Below are positions 44,473-53,266 of a DNA stretch of 64,000 nt, in pieces. The stretch is from Streptomonospora sp. PA3 (lineage in GTDB: Bacteria; Actinomycetota; Actinomycetes; Streptosporangiales; Streptosporangiaceae): contig NZ_VTZW01000010.1 of assembly GCF_009728995.1 (NCBI RefSeq), forward strand, positions 186,001 to 250,000, read 5' to 3'. The notes below the pieces were generated by a model. The model worked only from the letters and a program-made list of their open reading frames with translations, made no database searches and was not told the DNA's origin. The translations under genes were made by a program, and so were the position numbers. The first letter of the stretch is position 1, and every line of letters starts with the position of its first letter.

Positions 44473-45903
44473 ATGAGCAGGTCCCGACTCCTCACCGACG
44501 ACCCCGTCGTGGTCGCCTCCGGCGCGCGGCTGCTGTCGGAGGCGCTGGAGGCCCAGGCCGTCCCGGTCGCCGACACCGACTTCCACCCGCCGATGGCCGC
44601 ACCCGGCGGCGGGGACACCGCCGGCGACCTGGTGCGCGTCCTGGCCGACCCGCGGCGCGGCGCCGCCAACGCCGAGGCCGTGCGGCGGGTGCTGGGCGTG
44701 CGCCCGCAGCTGGTCGACGTGCGCCCGGCGGGCGAGGCGCTGGAGTTGCGCCCCGGTTCCTTCCTGCACGCCGGCCCGCCGGTGGACTGGGAGCACGCCT
44801 CGGGTCCGCTGCGCGGCGCGCTGATGGGCGCGATGGTCTTCGAAGGCCTGGCCGACACCCCCGAGGACGCCGAGGCCGCGCTGCGCCGCGGCGGCGCCGA
44901 ACTGGAGCCCTGCCACCACCGCGGCGCCGTGGGCCCCATGGCGGGCGTGGTGAGCCCGTCGATGTGGGTGTTCGAACTGGCCGACGCCGACACCGGCCGC
45001 CGGTCGTGGTGCTCGCTCAACGAGGGCCTGGGCGCGGTGCTGCGCTACGGCGCCTACGGCCCCGATGTCATCGAGCGCCTGCGCTGGATGTCGCGGGTGC
45101 TGGGCCCGCTGCTGCGCGACGCGGTGCGCGCGCACGGCCCGGTCGACATCGGCGCGATCCTCGCGCAGATGCTGCAGATGGGCGACGAAGGCCACAACCG
45201 CAACAGGTCGGGCACCCTGATGCTGCTGCGGACTCTGCTGCCCGACCTGCTCGCGGGCGGCGCGCCGGCGGGCGACGTCGCCGCGGCGGCCGACTTCATC
45301 GGCGGCAACGACCACTTCTTCCTGAACCTGGCCATGCCCGCCGGCAAGCTCATGATGGACGCGGCCCGCGGCATCCCCGGCTGCACCATGGTGGTGGCCA
45401 TGGCCCGCAACGGCACGGAGTTCGGGATCCAGGTCTCCGGCTGCGGCGACCGGTGGTTCACCGCGCCGGCGCTCACCCCCGAGGGGCTGTTCCTGGGCTC
45501 CTTCGGCCCCGAGGACGCCAACCCCGACATCGGCGACTCCACCATCACCGAGACCTGCGGGATCGGCGGGTTCGCGATGGCCGCGGCGCCGGCGATCGTG
45601 CGGTTCGTCGGCGGCGACGCCGACTTCGCCCTGCGCACCACGCGCAGCATGTACGAGATCACGCTGGCCGAGAACCCCGCCTTCCAGCTGCCCATCCTGG
45701 ACTTCCGCGGCGCGCCGACCGGGATCGACGCGACGCGTGTGGTGCGCACCGGGATCCTGCCGCAGATCAACACCGGAATGGCCGGGCGCGTGCCCGGAAC
45801 CGGTCAGGTGGGCGCGGGCCTGGTCACCCCGCCGGCCGAGTGCTTCACCGCGGCGCTGGCCGCCCTCGCGGCCGAGGCGCCGACTCTGCCGGCCGCCGGC
45901 TAG
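44473..45903 (+). CDS. DUF1116 protein (AllG/YlbE-like carbamoyltransferase subunit)
   Basis: 476 aa. DUF1116 landmarks: MGDEGHNRNRSGTLMLLR (about 236-253), IGGNDHFFLNLAMPAGKLMM (about 276-295), and the C-terminal segment PQINTGMAGRVPGTGQVGAG. Third subunit of the E. coli type oxamate carbamoyltransferase. It starts at the ATG 44473, 67 bp after fdrA. The three genes plus carbamate kinase (23806-24759) make a complete route from a ureido acid to ATP. Confidence 0.9.
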   Translation: MSRSRLLTDDPVVVASGARLLSEALEAQAVPVADTDFHPPMAAPGGGDTAGDLVRVLADPRRGAANAEAVRRVLGVRPQLVDVRPAGEALELRPGSFLHAGPPVDWEHASGPLRGALMGAMVFEGLADTPEDAEAALRRGGAELEPCHHRGAVGPMAGVVSPSMWVFELADADTGRRSWCSLNEGLGAVLRYGAYGPDVIERLRWMSRVLGPLLRDAVRAHGPVDIGAILAQMLQMGDEGHNRNRSGTLMLLRTLLPDLLAGGAPAGDVAAAADFIGGNDHFFLNLAMPAGKLMMDAARGIPGCTMVVAMARNGTEFGIQVSGCGDRWFTAPALTPEGLFLGSFGPEDANPDIGDSTITETCGIGGFAMAAAPAIVRFVGGDADFALRTTRSMYEITLAENPAFQLPILDFRGAPTGIDATRVVRTGILPQINTGMAGRVPGTGQVGAGLVTPPAECFTAALAALAAEAPTLPAAG

Positions 45904-46179
45904 CCGGCCGCGGCACGGCGCCTGCCGCGGCGGTGTGCGCAGGGCCGGAAGGTGCGGGATTCCGCCCGGGAGGCGCGGAGGGCCTACCATTGACCCGAGC
46001 GCCGCGGCACCCGCGGTACCGGCCTGCGCCGACCCCGCCGCCCGGCGGTGCGCGCGAGGCGGTCGGCACCGCCGCCCGGCGCGATCGCACCGACCAGCCT
46101 GCCGCCGCCTGCTCTTCCCCGGTCCCGGGCCGGGAGAGCGGGCCGAGGCGGCCCCGGCCGCAAGGAGCCACCCGAACCG

Positions 46180-47499
46180 ATGTCCGACCAGCGCGTCCTC
46201 CGCCCCACACCCATCAGCGGCTTCCCCGAGTGGTCGCCGGAGATCCGGTCCGTGGAGCTGGCCTGGCTGGACCATATCCGCACCGGGTTCGAGCGGTACG
46301 GCTTCGCCTCGATCGAGACCCCGTCGGTGGAGAGCCTCGACGTGCTGATGGCCAAGGGCGAGACCTCCCAGGAGGTCTACACCCTGCACCGGCTGCAGGA
46401 GGACGCCGGCGAGGGCTCCGACGCCCGCCTGGGCCTGCATTTCGACCTGACGGTGCCGTTCGCGCGCTACGTCGCCCAGCACTTCAACGAGCTGTCGTTC
46501 CCGTTCAAGCGCTACCAGATGCAGCGGGTCTGGCGCGGCGAGCGCCCGCAGGAGGGCCGCTTCCGCGAGTTCACCCAGTGCGACATCGACGTGATCAACG
46601 TCGACCAGGTGCCGCTGCACTTCGACGCCGAACTGCCGCGCATCGTGCACGAGGTGCTCAGCGGGCTCGACCTGCCCTCCTGGACGCTGCGCGTGAACAA
46701 CCGCAAGGTGCTGCAGGGCTTCTACGAGGGCCTGGGCATCGCCGACCCGATCACGGTCATCCGCGCCGTGGACAAGCTGCACAAGATCGGCGCCGAGGGC
46801 GTGCGCGACATCCTGCTGGAGCAGGCGGGCGCCACTCCCGAGCAGGCGGCGGCCTGCCTGGAGCTGGCCGCGGTCGGCGGCGCCGACGCCGCCGAGGTGG
46901 CGGCCGAGGTCAAGCGGCTGGGCGTGCGGTCGGAGCTGCTGGAGGAGGGCCTGGAGGAGCTGGGCTTCGTGCTCGGTTCGCTGGCCGACCTGCCCGCGGG
47001 GAGCGTGGTGGCCGACCTGTCCATCGCGCGCGGACTGGACTACTACACCGGCACCGTCTACGAGGCCGCCTTCGACGACGACCCCGGATACGGCAGCATC
47101 TGCGCGGGGGGCCGCTACGAGGACCTGGCCGGGCAGTTCATCCGGCGCCGGCTGCCCGGTGTGGGCATCTCCATCGGGCTGACCCGCATCTTCGCCAAGC
47201 TGGTGGCCGAGGGCCGCATCGCACCGGGGCGCTCCTGCCCCACCGAGGTCCTGGTGGCCGTGCCTTCGGCCGAGCGCCGCGGCGAGGCGCTGCGCACGGG
47301 TGCGCTGCTGCGCGGGCGCGGCATCAACACCGAGGTCTTCCATCAGGCCGCCAAGCTGGGCAAGCAGATCCAGTACGCCTCGCGCAAGGGCATCCCCTAC
47401 GTGTGGTTCCCGCCGTTCGAGGACGGCAAGGACCACGAGGTCAAGGACCTCGGCAGCGGCGAGCAGGCCACCGCCGACCCGGCACTCTGGCGCCCCTGA
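46180..47499 (+). CDS. hisS: Histidyl-tRNA synthetase
   Basis: 439 aa. Class II motifs are clear: motif 2 with FPFKRYQMQRVWRGERPQEG and FREFTQCDIDVI, the HisRS-specific ARGLDYYTGTVYE (around 287-299), and GGRYEDLAGQF. The C-terminal anticodon-binding domain begins at about 345. ATG at 46180; AAGGAG is 12 nt upstream, somewhat far. Whether a second hisS exists elsewhere in the genome cannot be seen. It has no operon partner here. Confidence 0.93.
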   Translation: MSDQRVLRPTPISGFPEWSPEIRSVELAWLDHIRTGFERYGFASIETPSVESLDVLMAKGETSQEVYTLHRLQEDAGEGSDARLGLHFDLTVPFARYVAQHFNELSFPFKRYQMQRVWRGERPQEGRFREFTQCDIDVINVDQVPLHFDAELPRIVHEVLSGLDLPSWTLRVNNRKVLQGFYEGLGIADPITVIRAVDKLHKIGAEGVRDILLEQAGATPEQAAACLELAAVGGADAAEVAAEVKRLGVRSELLEEGLEELGFVLGSLADLPAGSVVADLSIARGLDYYTGTVYEAAFDDDPGYGSICAGGRYEDLAGQFIRRRLPGVGISIGLTRIFAKLVAEGRIAPGRSCPTEVLVAVPSAERRGEALRTGALLRGRGINTEVFHQAAKLGKQIQYASRKGIPYVWFPPFEDGKDHEVKDLGSGEQATADPALWRP

Positions 47500-47695
47500 C
47501 CCCCGACCGGGCCGGGACGGCGCCCTACCACGGGTCACAGCGCCGTTCCGGCCGTTCACACCGAGTGCCGAAACCGGCCAGACGCGAGACAACCGCGGAC
47601 CCGCGTGCAAGACTGCTGGGCAGGGCCGATACCGGCGCCGGTGCCCCGAGCACCCCGGTGCGGCCCGACGACGCGGCCGCCTAGCGAACGAGGCC

Positions 47696-50131
47696 ATGAC
47701 CACCCCGCGCCCCACCCCGCCCCCCGCGGCCGGCGAACTCATCGGCCGCGAACGCGACATCGCCGACCTGTGCCGAGTCGTCGGCGGCAGCCGCCTCGTC
47801 TCCCTCAACGGCATCGGAGGGATGGGCAAGACCCGGCTGGCGCTGCGCGTCAGCGAACTGGTCGCGCCGCGCTTCACCGACGGCGTCCGGTTCGTCGACC
47901 TCGGCGAAGCCGTCTCTCCCGACCAGGTCGCGCGCGCGGTCGCCCGCTCGCTGCGGGTGCTGGAGAACAGCGACAAGCCGCCGCTGGAGGCCATCATCAC
48001 CGACCTGCGCACCAAGCGGGCCCTGGTGCTGCTGGACACCTGCGAACGCGCGGTGGATCCGCTGGCCGAGCTGTGCCGCGAGCTGCTCGCCGCATGCCCG
48101 GGTGTGCACATCCTCGCCACCAGCCGCCAACCGCTGCGGGCTCCCGGCGAGACCGTCTGGCGCGTGCCGCCGCTGTCGCTGCCCCCGCCGCCGCATCCGC
48201 GCGGCGACGGCGCCCGCCCCGGGGCGATGCCGCCCGAGCACGCGCGGCGCTTCGAGGCGGTGCGGCTCTTCGCCGCCCGCGCGCAGCAGGCCCGCCCGGG
48301 GTTCTGCATGACCGCCGAGAACGCCGACGACATCGCCAAGATCTGCCGCATGCTCGACGGCGTGCCGCTGGCGATCGAGCTCGCCGCGGCACGGGCGCGG
48401 GTGCTGTCGGTCCAGCAGATCCTCAACCGCCTCGACGACCGGTTCCGGCTGCTCGTCGCGGCGGGCAACGAGCTGCCGGCCCGGCAGCGGACGCTGCGGG
48501 CGGTGCTGGAGTGGAGCCACGACCTGCTCACCCGTCCCGAGCAGGTGCTGCTGCGCCGGCTCGCGGTCTTCGGCACCTGGAACCTGGAGCAGGCCGAGCG
48601 GGTGTGCGGGCACGGCGAGGTCGATCCCGGCGACGTGCTGGAACTGCTGTCCTCGCTGCTGGACAAGTCCCTGGTGATGCTCGACGCCGAACTCGACGGC
48701 ACCGCCTACTACCGGCTCTCCGATACCGTGCGCGCCTACGCGGCCGAGCGCCTGGCGGCGGCGGGCGAGGAGGTCGACTCCTGGCAGCGGTGCCTGGACG
48801 AGGCCGTGGACCGCATGGAGTCGATCGCCGCGGCCATCGCCCGCCCGCTGCCCTGGTCGCGGCGGCTTGACTGCCTGCACCTGCTCGACCACCACCGCGA
48901 GAGCATCGCGCGGCTGCTGACCTGGGCGCAGCACAATGGGCGCACCGAAGAGGGGCTGCGGCTGTGCGTGGCGCTGCGGCCCTACTGGTTCGTCCGGGGG
49001 CTGTTCATCGACGGCACCCGGTCGCTGCGCCAGCTGCTGTGGGTCTCGCCCGAGACCCAGCCGCCCCGGGTCCGCGCCCGCGCCATGGCCGTGCACGCCG
49101 AGCTGTGCCTGGACGTCGAGGGCGCCGGCACGGCCTCCTCCATCGCCGCCGCCGCGCTGGAGACCGCCCGCGACTGCGACGACGGCCCGGCCGAGGCCAT
49201 CGCGCTGGGCGTGCTGGCCGCCGCCGCGCTGCGCACCGGCGAGGACGACGTCTGCAGCGGCCACGCCCACATGGCCCTGGCTGCGGCCGAGCAGGTCTGC
49301 GACCACTTCACCGAGGTCTCCGCGCTGGGGACGCTGGGCCGGCTGGCCCGCCGCCGCGGCGACGTCTGCACCGCCGAGGGCTACCTCAAGCGCAGCATCG
49401 CGGTCGCCGAACGGCTGGACGACCGCTGGTGCGTGGCGCGCTGCCTCAACGCGCTGGGGGAGCTGGCCACCCGGCGCGGCGAACTGGAGACCGCGGCGCG
49501 GCGGCTCGACCGGGCGCTGCGGATCTTCACGGAGATGGGCGTCTCCCCCGAGACCTCCCGCTGCACCGCGTCGATGGGCTATCTCGAACTGGCCCGCGGC
49601 GACATCTCCGGAGCGCGGCGCCACTTCTCCGGCGCACTGCGCATCAGCGCCGCCTCGGGCCGGCGCGGCGCCGTGGCGCGGGCGCTGGAGGCGCTCGCCG
49701 AGCTGGCGATCACCGAGGAGCAGCCCGAGCGCGCGGCGTCCCTGGCCGGGGTCGCCGCCCGGCTGTACTCCGCGCTGCAGCAGCCTTCGCCGCACGCGGA
49801 GCGCCTGTACGAGCAGGCCGAGCAGGCGCTGCCCGCCGACGTCGCGGTCAAGGCGTGGAAGGCCTGGCGCACTCTGCCGCTGGACCAGGTCGTGGAGCAG
49901 GCCGTGTCCTTCCCCGCGCCGCGCCGTCCGCTGCCCTCGCAGCTGACCCGCCGCGAGCGCGAGATCGCCGTGCTGATCGGCGCGCGGCTGTCCAACCGGC
50001 AGATCGCCGACGAGCTGATCATCAGCCAGGCGACCGTGGCCCGCCACGTGGCCAACATCTTCCGCAAGCTGCTGATCACCTCGCGCGCGCAGCTCGCCGC
50101 GTGGGTGGCCGAGCACGGTCTGGAGGACTGA
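47696..50131 (+). CDS. Large STAND-ATPase LuxR-family regulator (paralogue 1)
   Basis: 811 aa. Domains: NB-ARC-like ATPase with Walker A NGIGGMGKTRLAL (about 39-51), Walker B RALVLLDTCE and LATSRQPLRAPGETVWRVPPL; DGVPLAIELAAARARVLS; TPR-like helical repeats from about 430 to 690; C-terminal LuxR helix-turn-helix (LTRREREIAVLIGARLSNRQ, about 749-768). The signal is unknown; these proteins often act as pathway-specific activators that oligomerise on ATP and ligand binding. Same strand and design as the next gene. Confidence 0.9.
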   Translation: MTTPRPTPPPAAGELIGRERDIADLCRVVGGSRLVSLNGIGGMGKTRLALRVSELVAPRFTDGVRFVDLGEAVSPDQVARAVARSLRVLENSDKPPLEAIITDLRTKRALVLLDTCERAVDPLAELCRELLAACPGVHILATSRQPLRAPGETVWRVPPLSLPPPPHPRGDGARPGAMPPEHARRFEAVRLFAARAQQARPGFCMTAENADDIAKICRMLDGVPLAIELAAARARVLSVQQILNRLDDRFRLLVAAGNELPARQRTLRAVLEWSHDLLTRPEQVLLRRLAVFGTWNLEQAERVCGHGEVDPGDVLELLSSLLDKSLVMLDAELDGTAYYRLSDTVRAYAAERLAAAGEEVDSWQRCLDEAVDRMESIAAAIARPLPWSRRLDCLHLLDHHRESIARLLTWAQHNGRTEEGLRLCVALRPYWFVRGLFIDGTRSLRQLLWVSPETQPPRVRARAMAVHAELCLDVEGAGTASSIAAAALETARDCDDGPAEAIALGVLAAAALRTGEDDVCSGHAHMALAAAEQVCDHFTEVSALGTLGRLARRRGDVCTAEGYLKRSIAVAERLDDRWCVARCLNALGELATRRGELETAARRLDRALRIFTEMGVSPETSRCTASMGYLELARGDISGARRHFSGALRISAASGRRGAVARALEALAELAITEEQPERAASLAGVAARLYSALQQPSPHAERLYEQAEQALPADVAVKAWKAWRTLPLDQVVEQAVSFPAPRRPLPSQLTRREREIAVLIGARLSNRQIADELIISQATVARHVANIFRKLLITSRAQLAAWVAEHGLED

Positions 50132-50210
50132 TCCCCCGGTGGCGGTCGCCGCGGGCCGCGCTCTCACCGCCGCGGAGGCGAATCAGCGGCCATCGATTCC
50201 GCTGTACCGC

Positions 50211-50239
50211 TTGCATACCGAGAGTGCACCTAATAAGAC
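50211..50239 (+). promoter_or_regulatory. Promoter of the second STAND-LuxR gene
   Basis: TTGCAT (50211-50216), 17-bp spacer, TAAGAC (50234-50239); about 98 nt of leader before the ATG at 50344. Confidence 0.5.
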
Positions 50240-50343
50240 AGAGCCCTAGGCACGAGCACGCACCACCCCCCGGACCCCTGACCCCGCCCTTACCCCCAGG
50301 CAAGGTGAGCGCGGCCCCCGAACCGCCTATTCGCGTGAAGGCC

Positions 50344-52845
50344 ATGGCACCTCAGACCGCGCCCGCGCGGCAGAACCTCCCCGTCGAATCCGATAGCCTC
50401 GTCGGCCGCGACCGCGATCTCAGCGACCTGCTCAGGCTCCTGGAGTCCGATCGCGTGCTCACGCTCACCGGTGCCGGCGGCATCGGCAAGACCCGGCTGG
50501 CGCTGCGGCTGGCCGCCCAGGCCACGGCCTCCTTCTCCGACGGCGTGTGGCTGGCCGCCCTCTCCGACGTCTCCTCCCGCGCCGAGGTCGCCGCGCGGAT
50601 CTGCGGCGCGCTCGGCATCACCGAGGAGGGCCGGCGCGACCCGGTGGAGACCCTGTGCGACGCGCTGCGCGGGCGCGCGCTGCTGCTGGTGCTCGACGGC
50701 TTCGACGAGGTGGCCGGGCCGGTGGCCGACATCGGCTCGGCGCTGGTGTCCTCCTGTCCTTCGGTGGCGCTGCTGCTGACCGGGCGCGAGCCGCTGCGCA
50801 TCGCGGGCGAGACCGTCTGGCGGGTGCCGCCGCTGCCCGTGCCGCCGACCGCCGAGGGCGCCGAGCCCGCCGGCGACGGCGCGGTGCGGCTGTTCCTGGA
50901 CCGGGCGCGCGCGGCAGCGCCCGACTACACGCCCGCCGCCGCCGACCTGGCGGCCGTCAACCGCATCTGCCGGCGGCTGGACGGCATCCCGCTGGCCGTC
51001 GAACTCGCCGCCGCGTGGGCCGGGCGCCTGGACCCCGCAGAGATCGACGCGGGCCTGGCCGCGGCGCTGCACGCGGCCGGGGTCGCCGCCGACCGCAACG
51101 GCTCGCCCCGGGCGCAGGTGCTCGACGCCGTCGTCGGCTGGGCCCACTCGCTGCTGAGCGAGCCCGAGCGCGTGCTGCTGCGCCGGCTGTCGGTGTTTCC
51201 CAACTGGTGCCTGGAACTGGCCGAACACGTCTGCGCGGAGGCGCCGCTGGCCGAGGCCGACGTCCTCGACCTGCTCTCCACCCTGCTCGACCGCTCCCTG
51301 ATCACACTGACCGGCGAGCACCAGAACCGGGTCCGCTACCGCCTGCCCGAGCCCGTGCGCGCCCACGCCCGCGCCCGGCTGGCCGAGGCGGGCGAACTGG
51401 ACCGGATTCGCAGCCGCCACACCGCCCGGATGGTCGCCATCGCCGAAGACCTGAGCGGTGCGGCGCTGTCCAGCCGGGCGATCCCCTGGAAAGAGCGGTT
51501 CGCCTACTGGGACCGAGCCGCCTCGGAGTACGACAACCTGCGCTCGGCACTGCACTGGTCGGCGCGGCACGGCCGCGTCCGCGACGGACTGCGGCTCTGC
51601 GCCGGGCTGCGTCCGCTGTGGTACACCGGCTGCCAGTTCACCGAGGGCCAGGAGTGGGCGGAGGCGTTCCTGGCCCTGGCCGACGGCGCGGCTCAGGACG
51701 GCCGCGACCCGGACGACGGCGGCCCCGCCCTCGCTGCGCTGCGGGGCAAGGTCATGGTTCAGCACGCCGAACTCGCCTGGCCCCGGAAGCGCTTCGACGA
51801 GGCCGCGGAGCGGGTGCGCGAAGGCGCCGCGCTGTGCAGGGCGGCCGGCGACTGGGAATCGGTGTGCCTGGCCGAGAACCTGCTCGCCATGCTCGACAGC
51901 GTCCGCGGCGACGGCGAGGCGGCCGCCCGGCGCGTCGCCGCGGTGCTGGAGCTCGCCCGCGACACGGGGAACCTCTGGTACGAGGCGATCGCGCTCAACA
52001 TCCAGGGCGCGATGGCGGCGCGGGCCGGCGCCTTCGCCGAGGCCGACATGCGCTTCAACACCGCGCTGATGATCATGCGCGGCATGGACCACCGCTGGGG
52101 CGTGGGATCCACGCTGCTGGCTCAGGGAGCCGCGGCCGAGGCCCAAGACGACGTGCCGGCCGCCGACCGCTGCTACCGCGAGGCGATGGACATCCACCGC
52201 ACTCTCGGCGCCGCCCCGGAGCTGGCCGCCTGCCTGGCCGGGGTGGGCCGGGTGGCCCGGCGACTGGGGTCGGTGACCCAGGCCTACGACTACCTCGGCG
52301 AGAGCCTGCTGCTCAGCCACGCCACCGGCCAGCGCGGCGGACTGGCCGAGGCCCTCGCCTCGATCGCGAGCGTCGCCGGCGCCCAAGGACTCAGCGAAGA
52401 TGCGGCCCGGTGCGCCGGTGCGGCCGCCGCACTGCTGGACACCAGCGGATGGTCGGGGCCCGGTTCACCCCGGTTCCCGCTGACCGCCGACGTCATCGGC
52501 CTCGGCGCCGCCGAGGAGACCCGCGCCTTCTGGGAGGAGGGCCGCCGCCTCAGCGTGGAGGACGCGGTGGAGCTGGCCGCGGGCATCGCCGAGTCCGGCC
52601 GGCTCGCGCGCCCGCGCCCGGCGCCGGCTCCGCTCTCCCGGCCGCCGCAGAAGGCCCTCACCCCGCGTGAACGCGAGGTCGCCCAGCTCATCGGCGAGGG
52701 GCTCAGCAATCGCGCCATCTCCGAGCGCCTGTTCATCACCCCCGCCACCGTCGCGCGCCACGTCGCCAACATCAACCGCAAGATGGGCTTCAAATCCCGG
52801 CGGCAGATCGCGGCGTGGGTCAACCGGCACGCCGTCTCGTCCTGA
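50344..52845 (+). CDS. Large STAND-ATPase LuxR-family regulator (paralogue 2)
   Basis: 833 aa, same architecture as its upstream neighbour: Walker A GAGGIGKTRLALRL (about 43-56), LLTGREPLRIAGETVWRVPPL, DGIPLAVELAAAWAGRL, TPR-like region from about 430, and a C-terminal LuxR domain (LTPREREVAQLIGEGLSNRA, about 770-789). A GTG at 50305 would add 13 residues; neither start has a strong ribosome site. It probably arose by duplication followed by divergence. Has its own promoter, so it is not just a read-through copy. Confidence 0.9.
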   Translation: MAPQTAPARQNLPVESDSLVGRDRDLSDLLRLLESDRVLTLTGAGGIGKTRLALRLAAQATASFSDGVWLAALSDVSSRAEVAARICGALGITEEGRRDPVETLCDALRGRALLLVLDGFDEVAGPVADIGSALVSSCPSVALLLTGREPLRIAGETVWRVPPLPVPPTAEGAEPAGDGAVRLFLDRARAAAPDYTPAAADLAAVNRICRRLDGIPLAVELAAAWAGRLDPAEIDAGLAAALHAAGVAADRNGSPRAQVLDAVVGWAHSLLSEPERVLLRRLSVFPNWCLELAEHVCAEAPLAEADVLDLLSTLLDRSLITLTGEHQNRVRYRLPEPVRAHARARLAEAGELDRIRSRHTARMVAIAEDLSGAALSSRAIPWKERFAYWDRAASEYDNLRSALHWSARHGRVRDGLRLCAGLRPLWYTGCQFTEGQEWAEAFLALADGAAQDGRDPDDGGPALAALRGKVMVQHAELAWPRKRFDEAAERVREGAALCRAAGDWESVCLAENLLAMLDSVRGDGEAAARRVAAVLELARDTGNLWYEAIALNIQGAMAARAGAFAEADMRFNTALMIMRGMDHRWGVGSTLLAQGAAAEAQDDVPAADRCYREAMDIHRTLGAAPELAACLAGVGRVARRLGSVTQAYDYLGESLLLSHATGQRGGLAEALASIASVAGAQGLSEDAARCAGAAAALLDTSGWSGPGSPRFPLTADVIGLGAAEETRAFWEEGRRLSVEDAVELAAGIAESGRLARPRPAPAPLSRPPQKALTPREREVAQLIGEGLSNRAISERLFITPATVARHVANINRKMGFKSRRQIAAWVNRHAVSS

Positions 52846-52897
52846 CCGCACGCCCGGCCCGACCAGTCCCTACATAGGGAATACCCGGAAACTACAT

Positions 52898-52930
52898 ATG
52901 CAGGTGCACACGTTTATGCATGTGCAAACG
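52898..52930 (+). promoter_or_regulatory. 18-bp-period direct repeats and promoter
   Basis: ATGCAGGTGCACACG (52898-52912) and ATGCATGTGCAAACG (52916-52930). They lie just upstream of the -10-like TAGAGT (52944-52949), as activator sites would. Confidence 0.4.
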
Positions 52931-52972
52931 GTCGGTAAAACGCTAGAGTCGGAGACATGGGATCGCGCCCGG

Positions 52973-53241
52973 GGCCGCAGCCCCGCTGCGGCCGGAGCGG
53001 ACGCGACCCCGACCTTCCGGAGAACCCTCCGGAACGCTGTGGAGGCCGCGCCGGCGGTCGTCCCCGACCACGCCCCGCTCCGTGCCGATCGGGGGCGATG
53101 GAGCGGGGTGCCGGCAGCGGGATTCCAGAGCATCGCTGGAACCGTGCGGGGTCGTGGGCGCGCAGAGGGGAGGCGCCCACGACGCCCTCCGCACGGAGGT
53201 GCCGGGCTCGCCACGTGGAGGGGGCGTGACGAGCCCGGCAC
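52973..53241 (+). ncRNA. Candidate structured leader RNA with six stem-loops
   Basis: Perfect stems at 52973-52980/52986-52993 (8 bp, the first pairing with a 5-nt loop), 53015-53021/53028-53034 (7), 53073-53081/53100-53108 (9), 53124-53129/53136-53141 (6), 53153-53161/53173-53181 (9) and 53199-53210/53230-53241 (12). They do not overlap and end 25 nt before the downstream gene. No known riboswitch recognised. Confidence 0.4.
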
Positions 53242-53266
53242 TCGACCGCGGTTAGATGGGGGACCG

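Larger units (their letters stand above)
52846..53266. other. Intergenic region with direct repeats and six consecutive hairpins
   Basis: 421 bp. An AT-richer front part has two direct repeats (52898, 52916) and a TAGAGT -10-like site (52944-52949). From 52973 to 53241 six perfect stems follow in series. A 90-codon Arg/Gly/Pro-rich reading frame from the ATG at 52957 to 53229 also exists; I cannot tell whether it is translated. Confidence 0.55.

Noticed and set aside
52957-53229. 90-codon ORF before the ANL-like gene as a confident protein gene
   Set aside because: Arg/Gly/Pro-rich without motif or ribosome site, and it coincides with the hairpin series; kept only as an alternative in the region note.
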